Source: Thermoactinomycetaceae bacterium | GTDB lineage: Bacteria; Bacillota; Bacilli; Thermoactinomycetales; Thermoactinomycetaceae | Direction of reading: 5' to 3' | DNA: 7,222 bases | NCBI GenBank assembly: GCA_025449475.1 | Contig: JANWJM010000009.1 | Span: 1-7,222 of the forward strand | Part shown: in pieces, positions 1 to 6,167 of the stretch | How the letters are laid out: each line of letters opens with the position of its first letter | Numbering within the stretch: position 1 is the stretch's first letter | The notes under the pieces: model-generated | The model's input: the letters and a program-made list of their open reading frames with translations, nothing else | What the model was told of the DNA's origin: nothing | The model's database searches: none | Program-made: the position numbers and the translations under genes

Positions 1-1161
1 AAAACACTTGCTTTAAATTCACGAAAACAACTCTCCAATTCAATGACAAATGTATGGCGATTAGCTTTTGCTGCACAGAGTGATATTGGTCAACTCCCCA
101 TGACATTGATGCCTTTTGATAAAGCAGAAGAGTTTGTTTCACAGATTGGGAAATTTGCTTTCCATGTTGCGGTGCGGGATCTTGATCGCAATCCGTTGAG
201 TGAAAAAGAACGAAAGACGTTGCAAACACTGCATCAGCGTTCAAGACAAATCAGTAATGATCTATCTTCATTGCAGACCAAAGTGATCAATCAGAATTTG
301 CGCTGGATGGATGTAGAACAAGCTTTTGTATCGGAGAAGGAAAATCTGGATAATACGATTATTGATGGCTTTAAAAAAGTAAATCAAACCGTGGAACAGT
401 ATACAGAGGTTGATTGGGGACCTACGATTAATAATCTTCAAGTTCAACAAAGAACGAAGTGGAATCGCTTGAAAGGAAAGAAAGTGAGCAAAGAAGAAGT
501 TAAACAGATGATGAAGCATGTGTTGGGTTTATCTTCTACAAAAGGGATGACTGTAACGCTTAATAAGAAAGGTGACTATATCACTTATGGCGTTCATTAT
601 CAGCCTGGGAAAAACAAAGATATCAACGCAGATGTTACTCAGGTTGGAGGTAAGTTGGTTTGGATGATGATGAATCGCCCTCTTGGAAAGCCTGTTTTAA
701 CATTTGAGCAAGCCGAGCAGAAAGCACAACAGTTTTTACAGCGTTTGGGTTATCGAAATATGAGGGTGAACACGTATGATGAAACCAACGAAACACTCTC
801 ATTCAATTATGTACATCAAGAAGGGGATATTAAGATTTATCCGGAAGCTGTAACGATCAAGGTCGCCCGAGACAACGGAGAGATTATGGGTTTGCAAGCT
901 GGCGAATATATTTTTAACCAAATTGAGAAAAAAGATCAAAAACCAAAACTATCTGTTGAACAGGCGAGAAAACAAGTAAATCCCAATTTGAAGATTCAGA
1001 AGGTAAATCTTGCTTATATCTATAATGATGCTGGTCAACCTGTACTCTGCTATGAATTCTTAGGGAGATTAGGAAAAGATCAATATCGTCTCTTTATTAA
1101 CTCGAGTAATGGAAATGAGGAATTTATTCAGAAAATGGATCCAGTAAATGTTCCGCTATAG
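1..1161 (+). CDS. ypeB: Spore germination protein YpeB, 3' part (5' end outside window)
   Basis: The reading frame is open from the first base, so this is the C-terminal 386 residues of a longer protein (about 450 residues in Bacillus); the ATG at 43 is internal. The stretch SNSMTNVWRLAFAAQSDIGQLP and the later NLRWMDVE and DNTIIDGF segments match what I recall of YpeB. Three PepSY-like repeats follow at about window codons 162-228, 233-305 and 317-379, each a helix starting L/V-S/T-x-E-x-A/V followed by beta strands. In Bacillus, YpeB is a spore inner-membrane protein needed for stable assembly of the cortex-lytic enzyme SleB; each depends on the other, and YpeB is cleaved during germination. 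The usual partner sleB should lie just upstream, outside the window. Expression in the forespore is known for the family, but the promoter is not visible here. The presence of this gene marks the organism as a spore former. Confidence 0.93.
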   Translation, partial: KTLALNSRKQLSNSMTNVWRLAFAAQSDIGQLPMTLMPFDKAEEFVSQIGKFAFHVAVRDLDRNPLSEKERKTLQTLHQRSRQISNDLSSLQTKVINQNLRWMDVEQAFVSEKENLDNTIIDGFKKVNQTVEQYTEVDWGPTINNLQVQQRTKWNRLKGKKVSKEEVKQMMKHVLGLSSTKGMTVTLNKKGDYITYGVHYQPGKNKDINADVTQVGGKLVWMMMNRPLGKPVLTFEQAEQKAQQFLQRLGYRNMRVNTYDETNETLSFNYVHQEGDIKIYPEAVTIKVARDNGEIMGLQAGEYIFNQIEKKDQKPKLSVEQARKQVNPNLKIQKVNLAYIYNDAGQPVLCYEFLGRLGKDQYRLFINSSNGNEEFIQKMDPVNVPL

Positions 1162-1193
1162 AGATAACAAGTTCATCCAAAATTGATGGAGTT

Positions 1194-1208
1194 CAATGGT
1201 TTCCATTG
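1194..1208. repeat. Small perfect inverted repeat after ypeB
   Basis: CAATGG at 1194-1199 and CCATTG at 1203-1208 are exact reverse complements separated by TTT. No T-run follows, so this is not a rho-independent terminator. It could be a short RNA hairpin protecting the 3' end of the ypeB message or a chance palindrome. Confidence 0.35.
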
Positions 1209-1379
1209 CATGTGAAGGGCTTTTATGATATTCTTTAAGCAGGTTTAGTATCTTGTTACAGAGTATTAGAGGATATCTACAAAGGAATACATAGAAGTCC
1301 AGGCACCAGACGCGTTTTTGAAGGTCAGTTTTTCGATAAGGATTGTACTTTGAATAAGCAGAAGCGAATAAAGTCATCC

Positions 1380-1413
1380 ATCGAGCAGGGTGCGACCTGC
1401 TCGATTATTTTTT
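1380..1413 (+). terminator. Strong rho-independent terminator between ypeB and cmk
   Basis: ATCGAGCAGG (1380-1389) pairs perfectly with CCTGCTCGAT (1396-1405) around a six-base loop GTGCGA. A T-rich tract TTATTTTTT follows at 1405-1413. The stem is ten base pairs with six G-C pairs, so it should work well on the + strand. No T-run lies on the other side, so it is unidirectional. It ends the ypeB transcript, but it also lies only six bases before the cmk ribosome binding site, which leaves no room for a promoter between them. Confidence 0.88.
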
Positions 1414-1419
1414 ATCTAT

Positions 1420-1426
1420 GGAAGGA
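1420..1426 (+). promoter_or_regulatory. Ribosome binding site that decides the cmk start
   Basis: GGAAGGA at 1420-1426 lies 12 bases before the ATG at 1439. It is downstream of the in-frame ATG at 1418, which follows directly on the terminator T-tract and has no Shine-Dalgarno sequence of its own. This favours 1439 as the start, although the spacing is on the long side. Confidence 0.6.
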
Positions 1427-1438
1427 CTCGTCAGATCG

Positions 1439-2107
1439 ATGAAATATTTTTCGATTGCAATTGATGGCCCAGCAGGCTCAGGGAAGAGCACAGTGGCTCG
1501 AATTTTAGCAAAGAGATTGCGATTTATTTATTTGGATTCCGGGGCCATGTATCGAGCCATTGCATGGCGAATCATAAACGAAAAGATCGATATGAAGGAT
1601 TCAACTGTATTTCGGAATCTGGTCCAATCAACCCAATTTGAAATCGTATCAGATGGTTTACTGGTAAATGGCGAAAAGATCGATGAAGCATTACGAACTC
1701 CTGAAGTTTCACGCTTTGCTTCAGAGATAGCAAAGTATCCTGTTGTAAGAGAGATTCTTGTTAAGAAACAGCAGGAGTTAGCAAAAGGTCATCATGTGAT
1801 CATGGATGGACGGGATATCGGAACGGTTGTATTGCCAGATGCGGATATCAAAATCTTTTTAACCGCATCGATAGATGAAAGAGCTCAACGAAGATATCTT
1901 GAATTAACACAAAAAGGTCTAAAGGTAGATCTTCAACAACTTCGTGATGAAATCCGTGAGCGAGATGAAAATGATCAAAATCGCGCAATCTCCCCTCTTC
2001 GACAAGCAGAAGATGCAATACGGATTGACACCACGGGACGATCGATTGATGAGATTGTTGAGCAAATTCTTTCCATTTGTTGCACCAAAATGGGCGGTGA
2101 CGAGTAA
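1439..2107 (+). CDS. cmk: Cytidylate (CMP/dCMP) kinase
   Basis: Cmk transfers a phosphate from ATP to CMP or dCMP in the cytosol, recycling the CMP released by RNA turnover and phospholipid synthesis. The 222-residue product has the usual length. It opens with the P-loop GPAGSGKST (residues 10-18), then DSGAMYR (33-39), GRDIGTVV (124-131), and the lid segment RERDENDQNRAISPL (173-187) with its conserved arginines and aspartates, followed by the closing IDTTG. A longer frame begins at an ATG at 1418 and would add seven residues, but that codon touches a terminator and lacks a ribosome binding site. The start at 1439 gives MKYFSIAIDGPAG, close to the family's normal N-terminus. plsC begins three bases after the stop, so the two are almost certainly translated from one message. 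How transcription reaches this gene through or past the terminator is unclear. Confidence 0.96.
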   Translation: MKYFSIAIDGPAGSGKSTVARILAKRLRFIYLDSGAMYRAIAWRIINEKIDMKDSTVFRNLVQSTQFEIVSDGLLVNGEKIDEALRTPEVSRFASEIAKYPVVREILVKKQQELAKGHHVIMDGRDIGTVVLPDADIKIFLTASIDERAQRRYLELTQKGLKVDLQQLRDEIRERDENDQNRAISPLRQAEDAIRIDTTGRSIDEIVEQILSICCTKMGGDE

Positions 2108-2110
2108 GAT

Positions 2111-2704
2111 ATGTTGTATTTCTCATTACGCTCCCTTCTTCGATTTTTGTTTTCGATTTTCTTTCGCTTTCAGGTGATCGGTGTTGAAAATATCCCGAAG
2201 ACTGGTCCAGCTATTATATGTCCCAATCATATCAGTAATCTTGATCCCCCCATAGTGGGCTGCGCATCGACTCGGATCATACACTATATGGCTAAAGAAG
2301 AGTTGTTCAAAATCCCTTTGTTTCGCAAGTTGTTGGAACGTTTGTATGCATTTCCAGTCAATCGATCCGGCGGGGGCAGGAAGGCGCTGAAAACGTCATT
2401 GGAGTTACTCAAGCAAGAGAAAATATTGGGAATATTCCCAGAAGGCACGCGTTCGAAGACCGGAAAATTAGGAAAAGGTCATATCGGAGCTGCTTTGTTA
2501 GCATCGAAAGTAGGTGCTCCTATCATTCCAACAGCGATCATTGGACCCTATCGTTTGTTCCGACCGGTTTGCATCATTTTCGGAAAACCGATCAATCCGC
2601 AAGAATGTGGTAAAGATAGTGAAAACCCGGTTCAAGATCTTACCGATCATCTGATGCAGGAAATACAAGGTTTAATTGATAGTTATAAGCAAAGGTCATT
2701 ATAA
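2111..2704 (+). CDS. plsC: 1-acyl-sn-glycerol-3-phosphate acyltransferase (PlsC family)
   Basis: PlsC adds the second fatty acid to lysophosphatidic acid at the inner face of the membrane, giving phosphatidic acid. The 197-residue product carries the acyltransferase blocks in order: the catalytic NHxxNxD with His40 and Asp45 (H-X4-D), the substrate-binding FPVNRSG around Arg85, FPEGTRS at 109-115, and the proline-containing block GAPIIPTAI at 136-143. Residues 1-20 are hydrophobic and aromatic, suitable for membrane association but short for a firm transmembrane helix. It starts three bases after cmk with only a weak ribosome binding site in the end of cmk, so coupled translation is likely. 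The cmk-plsC-rpsA order is shared with several Bacillales. The exact acyl donor and lipid substrate cannot be read from the sequence, and PlsC-like paralogues exist, but phosphatidic acid synthesis is the most probable role. Confidence 0.92.
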   Translation: MLYFSLRSLLRFLFSIFFRFQVIGVENIPKTGPAIICPNHISNLDPPIVGCASTRIIHYMAKEELFKIPLFRKLLERLYAFPVNRSGGGRKALKTSLELLKQEKILGIFPEGTRSKTGKLGKGHIGAALLASKVGAPIIPTAIIGPYRLFRPVCIIFGKPINPQECGKDSENPVQDLTDHLMQEIQGLIDSYKQRSL

Positions 2705-2705
2705 G
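2676..2705 (+). promoter_or_regulatory. Probable SigA-type promoter for rpsA inside the end of plsC
   Basis: TTGATA at 2676-2681 (five of six bases of TTGACA) and TATAAG at 2700-2705 (five of six of TATAAT) are separated by 18 bases. The predicted start near 2712 gives a leader of about 55 bases before the rpsA ATG. It would let the S1 protein be made independently of cmk-plsC. This is a match by eye in AT-rich DNA. Confidence 0.45.
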
Positions 2706-2722
2706 TGAAATCTTTTTCACTT
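2703..2722. repeat. Perfect 8-bp inverted repeat between plsC and rpsA
   Basis: AAGTGAAA at 2703-2710 and TTTCACTT at 2715-2722 are exact reverse complements around TCTT. The left arm begins within the plsC stop codon. Only two of eight pairs are G-C and no long T-run follows, so a terminator is unlikely. It overlaps the -10 and start site of the putative rpsA promoter, a position typical of an operator. It could equally be a weak RNA hairpin. Confidence 0.45.
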
Positions 2723-2750
2723 TATCATAATGATGATTTATGAGGTAGAT

Positions 2751-2757
2751 AAGGAGG
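2751..2757 (+). promoter_or_regulatory. Strong ribosome binding site of rpsA
   Basis: AAGGAGG is a full match to the Firmicute Shine-Dalgarno sequence. It is 10 bases before the ATG at 2768 and only 4 before an in-frame TTG at 2762. The TTG is too close, so the ATG is preferred. Confidence 0.75.
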
Positions 2758-2767
2758 TTTTTTGTAT

Positions 2768-3925
2768 ATGTCAGAAGAAAAGAGAGCTGATATTACAGAA
2801 GTAACAACTTTAGAGATTGGAGAGGTAGTCAAGGGGAAAGTGACCAAAATCGAATCCTCTCAAGCTTTTGTAGATGTTGGTTATAAATGGGATGGGATTT
2901 TACCGATTTCAGAGGTTTCTAGTTTGCATATTGAACAGATCTCTGATGTATTAAGCGAAGGCGATGAGATTGAGTGTAAGGTTTTACGATTGGATGAAGA
3001 GAATGAAAAATTAATCGTCTCCAAGAGAGCAGTTGATGCCGAACGAGCTTGGAAGGTTCTGCAACAAAAATATGAGGCCAACGAAAACATCCATGCGACT
3101 GTAGCCGATGTTGTAAAAGGTGGTCTTGTCGTCGATTTAGGCGTACGCGGCTTTATTCCGGCCTCACTGGTAGAGAGATATTTTGTGGAAGATTTTTCTG
3201 ATTACAAAGGAAAAGAGCTAACATTAAAAGTGATTGAAATTGATCCTGAAAAGAATAAATTAATTTTGTCGCGCAAAGCTGTCTTGGAGGAAGAATTAAA
3301 CAAGAAGAAAGCAGAAACCCTTCAATCGTTAGAAGTGGGTCAAATTATCGAAGGAACCGTTCAGCGGTTAACGGATTTTGGCGCTTTTGTTGATATCGGT
3401 GGCGTTGATGGATTGGTTCATGTTTCAGAATTGGCGTGGAATCGTGTCGATCATCCTTCGGATGTATTATCAGAGGGCGATAAAATTAAAGTGAAGGTGT
3501 TGAAGGTTTCTCCAGAAGACGAGCGAATTAGTTTAAGTCTTAAAGAAACGTTAGAGGGACCTTGGGATCAAGTCAGCGATCATATTCAAGTTGGAGATAT
3601 TGTAACAGGTACTGTACGTCGCCTGGTCTCCTTTGGCGCTTTTGTGGAGGTATATCCAGGAGTGGAAGGCTTGGTACACATTTCGCAAATTTCACAGCGT
3701 CATATCGCTACTCCTGCTGAAGTGTTAAAGGAAAATCAAGAGGTCAAAGTGAAAGTACTCGATATGCAAACAGATCAAAAAAGAATCAGCTTAAGTATTC
3801 GTGAAGCGGAAGAATCAAAACCCAAACCGGTTGAAAAAGCGGAGAAAAAAGAAGAGAGCGACAATCATTCTGGCCTAAATGTTACGTTGGGCGATGTTTA
3901 TCCCGAATTGCGCAACTTACAGTAA
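2768..3925 (+). CDS. rpsA: S1 RNA-binding domain protein, 30S ribosomal protein S1 homologue (YpfD-like)
   Basis: The 385-residue protein has four S1 (OB-fold) RNA-binding domains at about residues 17-87, 104-171, 188-259 and 274-345. Each ends with a strand of the type ISLSxRE/LILSRKAV; domains 3 and 4 carry the typical FGAFVD/EV and GLVHxSQ/E motifs. The acidic/lysine-rich tail (349-367) is probably disordered. Sequence and length fit Bacillus YpfD. Low-GC Firmicutes have this shorter form instead of the six-domain S1 of Proteobacteria, and it is generally not thought to be an essential ribosome component there; a role in RNA binding or translation is the safe statement. The start at ATG 2768 is chosen for its spacing from the AAGGAGG; a TTG at 2762 would add two residues. 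A terminator follows the stop, and a likely promoter of its own lies upstream in plsC. Confidence 0.94.
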   Translation: MSEEKRADITEVTTLEIGEVVKGKVTKIESSQAFVDVGYKWDGILPISEVSSLHIEQISDVLSEGDEIECKVLRLDEENEKLIVSKRAVDAERAWKVLQQKYEANENIHATVADVVKGGLVVDLGVRGFIPASLVERYFVEDFSDYKGKELTLKVIEIDPEKNKLILSRKAVLEEELNKKKAETLQSLEVGQIIEGTVQRLTDFGAFVDIGGVDGLVHVSELAWNRVDHPSDVLSEGDKIKVKVLKVSPEDERISLSLKETLEGPWDQVSDHIQVGDIVTGTVRRLVSFGAFVEVYPGVEGLVHISQISQRHIATPAEVLKENQEVKVKVLDMQTDQKRISLSIREAEESKPKPVEKAEKKEESDNHSGLNVTLGDVYPELRNLQ

Positions 3926-3942
3926 GATCCATTCAGCTAGAG

Positions 3943-3971
3943 ACCAGCTACTTGATAAGAGCTGGTTTTTT
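3943..3971 (+). terminator. Rho-independent terminator after rpsA
   Basis: ACCAGCT (3943-3949) pairs with AGCTGGT (3960-3966); inside, CTT (3951-3953) pairs with AAG (3957-3959) across a one-base bulge at 3950. A run of six T follows at 3966-3971. It lies 17 bases after the rpsA stop and should end the cmk-plsC-rpsA transcript. Confidence 0.88.
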
Positions 3972-3985
3972 ATTTGCCAGTCGTA

Positions 3986-4080
3986 ATTGATTCATCATTT
4001 ATACATATGGATTACATGCTCTCTTCATTCCATTTTCTGAAGGCGAAGGAGAAAAGTTGCTTTTCCAATGATGAATCGAT
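3986..4080. repeat. Long-range 14-bp inverted repeat with nested hairpin
   Basis: ATTGATTCATCATT at 3986-3999 is the reverse complement of AATGATGAATCGAT at 4067-4080 in 13 of 14 positions; the remaining pair can be a G-U wobble in RNA. The arms are 67 bases apart. Within them, GAAAAG (4051-4056) and CTTTTC (4060-4065) form a tight hairpin with a TTG loop just before the right arm. No gene is visible inside. The layout fits a structured RNA or leader, or a very small terminal-inverted-repeat element; I see no clear target-site duplication next to the arms. Confidence 0.5.
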
Positions 4081-4085
4081 ATATT
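4057..4085 (+). promoter_or_regulatory. Candidate upstream promoter of der
   Basis: TTGCTT at 4057-4062 and TATATT at 4080-4085 have the ideal 17-base spacing. The -10 matches five of six bases, the -35 only three. The -35 lies in the small hairpin and the -10 directly follows the long inverted repeat. Transcription from here would give a leader of about 110 bases. Confidence 0.3.
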
Positions 4086-4097
4086 AAGGAAAGATCG

Positions 4098-4164
4098 TTT
4101 GTAAATTGATACAAATCGAAAACAAAATTGTATGATGTACATAAATAATAAATTTTGTACAAAC
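4098..4164. repeat. Cluster of TTTGTA/TACAAA palindromes upstream of der
   Basis: Four related inverted repeats lie close together: TTTGTA (4098-4103) with TACAAA (4110-4115); ACAAAATT (4122-4129) with AATTTTGT (4151-4158); the palindrome ATGTACAT (4135-4142); and the ten-base palindrome TTTGTACAAA (4154-4163). GTTTGTA at 4097-4103 also has its exact complement TACAAAC at 4158-4164. They flank and overlap the candidate der promoter. The region is very AT-rich, so some symmetry is expected by chance. Confidence 0.45.
4106..4136 (+). promoter_or_regulatory. Candidate proximal promoter of der-plsY-gpsA
   Basis: TTGATA at 4106-4111 and TATGAT at 4131-4136 each match the SigA consensus at five of six positions. 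The spacer of 19 bases is longer than the usual 17, which weakens the call. The boxes sit among several TTTGTA/TACAAA inverted repeats that could be operator sites. Since a terminator separates der from rpsA, a promoter somewhere in 3972-4170 is expected. Confidence 0.4.
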
Positions 4165-4201
4165 ACGTGTATTTCTACTTGAAAGAAGTGAGTGAACGAA
4201 G

Positions 4202-5521
4202 ATGAGTCTACCGGTTGTAGCGGTTGTTGGACGCCCCAATGTCGGAAAGTCGACTTTTTTTAATCGATTATCTGGAGAACGGATTGCGATTATTGAAGAT
4301 GAACCAGGTATTACAAGAGATCGAATCTATAGCAAAAGCGACTGGAATGGAAGAACCTTCCATTTAATTGATACAGGTGGATTGGAGTTTGGTTCCAACG
4401 ATCAGATTCAGTCGATGATCCGCGTTCAAGCGGAATTGGCCATCGATGAAGCGGATATCATAATTTTTGTGGTGGATGGTCAAGAGGGGATCACATCGAC
4501 GGATCAAGAGATTGCGCATTTTTTACATCGCTCCAAAAAACCGATTCTTGTTGCGGTGAATAAAATTGATGATGTCAAACATATGGATCATGTCTATGAT
4601 TTTTATCAATTGGGGTTTGAACATGTATTTGCAATTTCCTCGATTCATGGAACAGGTACGGGTGATTTGTTGGATGAACTGATCAAGTTTTTTCCAGAAG
4701 AAGATTCAGATTTTGATCAGGAAGATGTGATTCGCGTTTCATTGATCGGAAGACCCAATGTTGGGAAATCTTCCATTGTAAATGCAATTTTGGGTGAAGA
4801 GAGAGTGATTGTCAGTGATGTTGCAGGTACGACTCGAGATGCGGTGGATACTTCCTTTGAACATCAAGGACAATCCTACGTGTTAGTTGATACGGCGGGG
4901 CTTCGCAAGCGCGGTAAAGTGTATGAATCGATTGAAAAATATAGTGTGATTCGCGCTCTAAAAGCGATTGATCATTCAGATGTTTGTTCCATTGTGATTG
5001 ATGCTGAGCGAGGGATTGTCGAACAAGATAAACGAATTGCTGGGCTTGCTCATGAAGCAGGATGCGCATCGATTTTTATCGTGAATAAATGGGATGCGGT
5101 GGAAAAAGATGAGAAAACGATGAATCAATTCCGCCAACAGATTCAAGAGCAATTTCAATTTATGTCTTATGCGCCTGTTTTGTTTGTTTCTGCTAAGACA
5201 AAAAAGCGGCTTCATCTGATTCTTCCTACAGTGAAGGAGGTTGCTGAACATCATGCAATGAGAGTTTCAACCTCTGTGCTTAATCAGGTGATTCAGGAAG
5301 CCGTGATCCATACCCCTCCTCCTTCGGATAAAGGACAGCGTTTACGTATTCAATATGCGACACAAGTCTCCGTAAAACCACCCACCATTCTCATTTTTGT
5401 GAATGATCCTGAATTGGCACATTTTAGTTATATTCGATATTTGGAGAATCAACTTCGGCAAGCGTTTCAATTTCTGGGAACACCGATTCGGATTCGTTTG
5501 CGAAAAAGAAGACGATCCTAA
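4202..5521 (+). CDS. der: Ribosome-assembly GTPase Der (EngA)
   Basis: Der is a cytosolic GTPase with two G domains in tandem that acts in maturation of the 50S ribosomal subunit and is generally essential. The 439-residue protein has G domain 1 with GRPNVGKST (10-18), DTGG (57-60) and NKID (120-123), G domain 2 with GRPNVGKSS (183-191), DTAG (230-233), NKWD (295-298) and SAK (330-332), and a C-terminal KH-like domain at about 355-436 with the typical YATQVSVKPPTILIFVNDPELAHFSY. The AGTTRDAVDTSF switch I segment of the second domain is intact. The tail is strongly basic (RIRLRKRRRS), suitable for rRNA contact. The start at 4202 places the P-loop at the normal distance; its ribosome binding site (AAGTGAG, 4186-4192) is weak. 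It leads an operon with plsY and gpsA. Confidence 0.97.
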   Translation: MSLPVVAVVGRPNVGKSTFFNRLSGERIAIIEDEPGITRDRIYSKSDWNGRTFHLIDTGGLEFGSNDQIQSMIRVQAELAIDEADIIIFVVDGQEGITSTDQEIAHFLHRSKKPILVAVNKIDDVKHMDHVYDFYQLGFEHVFAISSIHGTGTGDLLDELIKFFPEEDSDFDQEDVIRVSLIGRPNVGKSSIVNAILGEERVIVSDVAGTTRDAVDTSFEHQGQSYVLVDTAGLRKRGKVYESIEKYSVIRALKAIDHSDVCSIVIDAERGIVEQDKRIAGLAHEAGCASIFIVNKWDAVEKDEKTMNQFRQQIQEQFQFMSYAPVLFVSAKTKKRLHLILPTVKEVAEHHAMRVSTSVLNQVIQEAVIHTPPPSDKGQRLRIQYATQVSVKPPTILIFVNDPELAHFSYIRYLENQLRQAFQFLGTPIRIRLRKRRRS

Positions 5522-5547
5522 CATTTGAGGAGAGGAGAAATGTCAGC

Positions 5548-6150
5548 ATGCTTCTTTCTGGGAGCTGGATTTTGTCATGGATGATTTCGTATTTGTTGGG
5601 TTCAATAAGTTTTAGTTATTTATTTACACGATTGATCAAAGGCGTTGATATTCGAGATTTTGGCAGTGGAAATGCTGGAGCCACAAATACTTCACGTGTC
5701 CTAGGTAAAAAATTGGCTGTTCTTGTCCTGATCTTGGATGGCTTAAAAGGAGCGGTAGCTGTCGGTATTGGTTATCTCCTTTCAGGCTCACCCCTTGTGA
5801 TGGCGACTTCTGGACTGGCGGCAATCCTAGGTCATAATTGGCCGGTTTTTTTGCGTTTCCGTGGGGGAAAAGGGATCGCCACAACCTTTGGTGTTTCTCT
5901 ATCGTTGGTTCCAGTTCCGGCGTTGGTTTCGGTTGTGTTAGCGATTGTGGTGATTGCGATCACGCGCTATGTTTCATTAGGTTCTTTGATCAGTACATCT
6001 GTTTTACCGTTCGTGATTCTGGTATTTGCGATCTTTCAACAAATGCCGTATGTTTATTTTTGGGTAGCACTGATTATGGCTGCTTTAGCAATCTTTCAAC
6101 ATCGAGGGAATATTCAAAATTTATTAAAAGGAACTGAGAGAAAGTTTTAA
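5548..6150 (+). CDS. plsY: Acyl-phosphate:glycerol-3-phosphate acyltransferase PlsY
   Basis: PlsY is an integral membrane enzyme that moves a fatty acid from acyl-phosphate (made by PlsX) to sn-glycerol-3-phosphate, the first step of phospholipid synthesis. The 200-residue product is of normal size, with hydrophobic segments at about 7-28, 56-78, 85-101, 118-139 and 146-183. The family motifs are all present: GSGNAGATNTSR (39-50), DGLKG (64-68), GHNWPVFLRFRGGKG (95-109) and HRGNI (185-189). The start at ATG 5548 has GGAGAGGAG upstream at 5529-5537; another ATG at 5540 is out of frame and closes almost at once. It lies 26 bases after der and 17 before gpsA, the gene for the enzyme that makes its glycerol-phosphate substrate, so co-transcription makes direct metabolic sense. 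plsX is not in the window. Confidence 0.95.
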   Translation: MLLSGSWILSWMISYLLGSISFSYLFTRLIKGVDIRDFGSGNAGATNTSRVLGKKLAVLVLILDGLKGAVAVGIGYLLSGSPLVMATSGLAAILGHNWPVFLRFRGGKGIATTFGVSLSLVPVPALVSVVLAIVVIAITRYVSLGSLISTSVLPFVILVFAIFQQMPYVYFWVALIMAALAIFQHRGNIQNLLKGTERKF

Positions 6151-6167
6151 ATAAGGAGAAGCGAAGA

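Larger units (their letters stand above)
1162..1417. other. Gene-free interval between ypeB and cmk
   Basis: This 256-base stretch has no open frame with a ribosome binding site on either strand. In B. subtilis this place holds ypfA and ypfB; I see no remnant of either. It contains a small perfect hairpin (1194-1208) and ends in a strong terminator (1380-1413). Promoter candidates are poor: the best I find is TTGTAC at 1343-1348 and AATAAA at 1367-1372 with an 18-base spacer, which would start RNA just before the terminator. The interval could be a leader RNA for cmk, a decayed gene, or simply spacer; the sequence does not decide. Confidence 0.6.

Noticed and set aside
1156..1377. 73-codon frame on the minus strand between ypeB and cmk
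   Set aside because: No ribosome binding site before its ATG, overlap with the end of ypeB, no recognisable motif, and the opposite orientation to every neighbour. Chance frame in non-coding DNA.
1386..1400. AGGGTGCGACC in the cmk terminator resembles the T-box motif AGGGTGGNACCGCG
   Set aside because: Only about 10 of 14 positions match, the segment is just the loop and inner stem of a perfect terminator, no stem I or specifier-loop features are evident upstream, and cmk is not an amino-acid or tRNA-synthetase gene.
3986..4080. Inverted repeat read as a miniature transposable element (MITE)
   Set aside because: I cannot see a flanking target-site duplication, and copy number cannot be judged from one window, so it is kept as an inverted repeat only.
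4016..4087. 23-codon frame (MLSSFHFLKAKEKS...) inside the long inverted repeat before der
   Set aside because: No Shine-Dalgarno sequence at a workable distance and no evidence beyond an open frame of this short length; it runs through the hairpin arms, which explain the sequence equally well.
5838..6137. 99-codon + strand frame within plsY
   Set aside because: It lies wholly inside plsY in another frame; the plsY frame carries all family motifs, while this one shows cysteine- and glycine-rich composition typical of an out-of-frame shadow.
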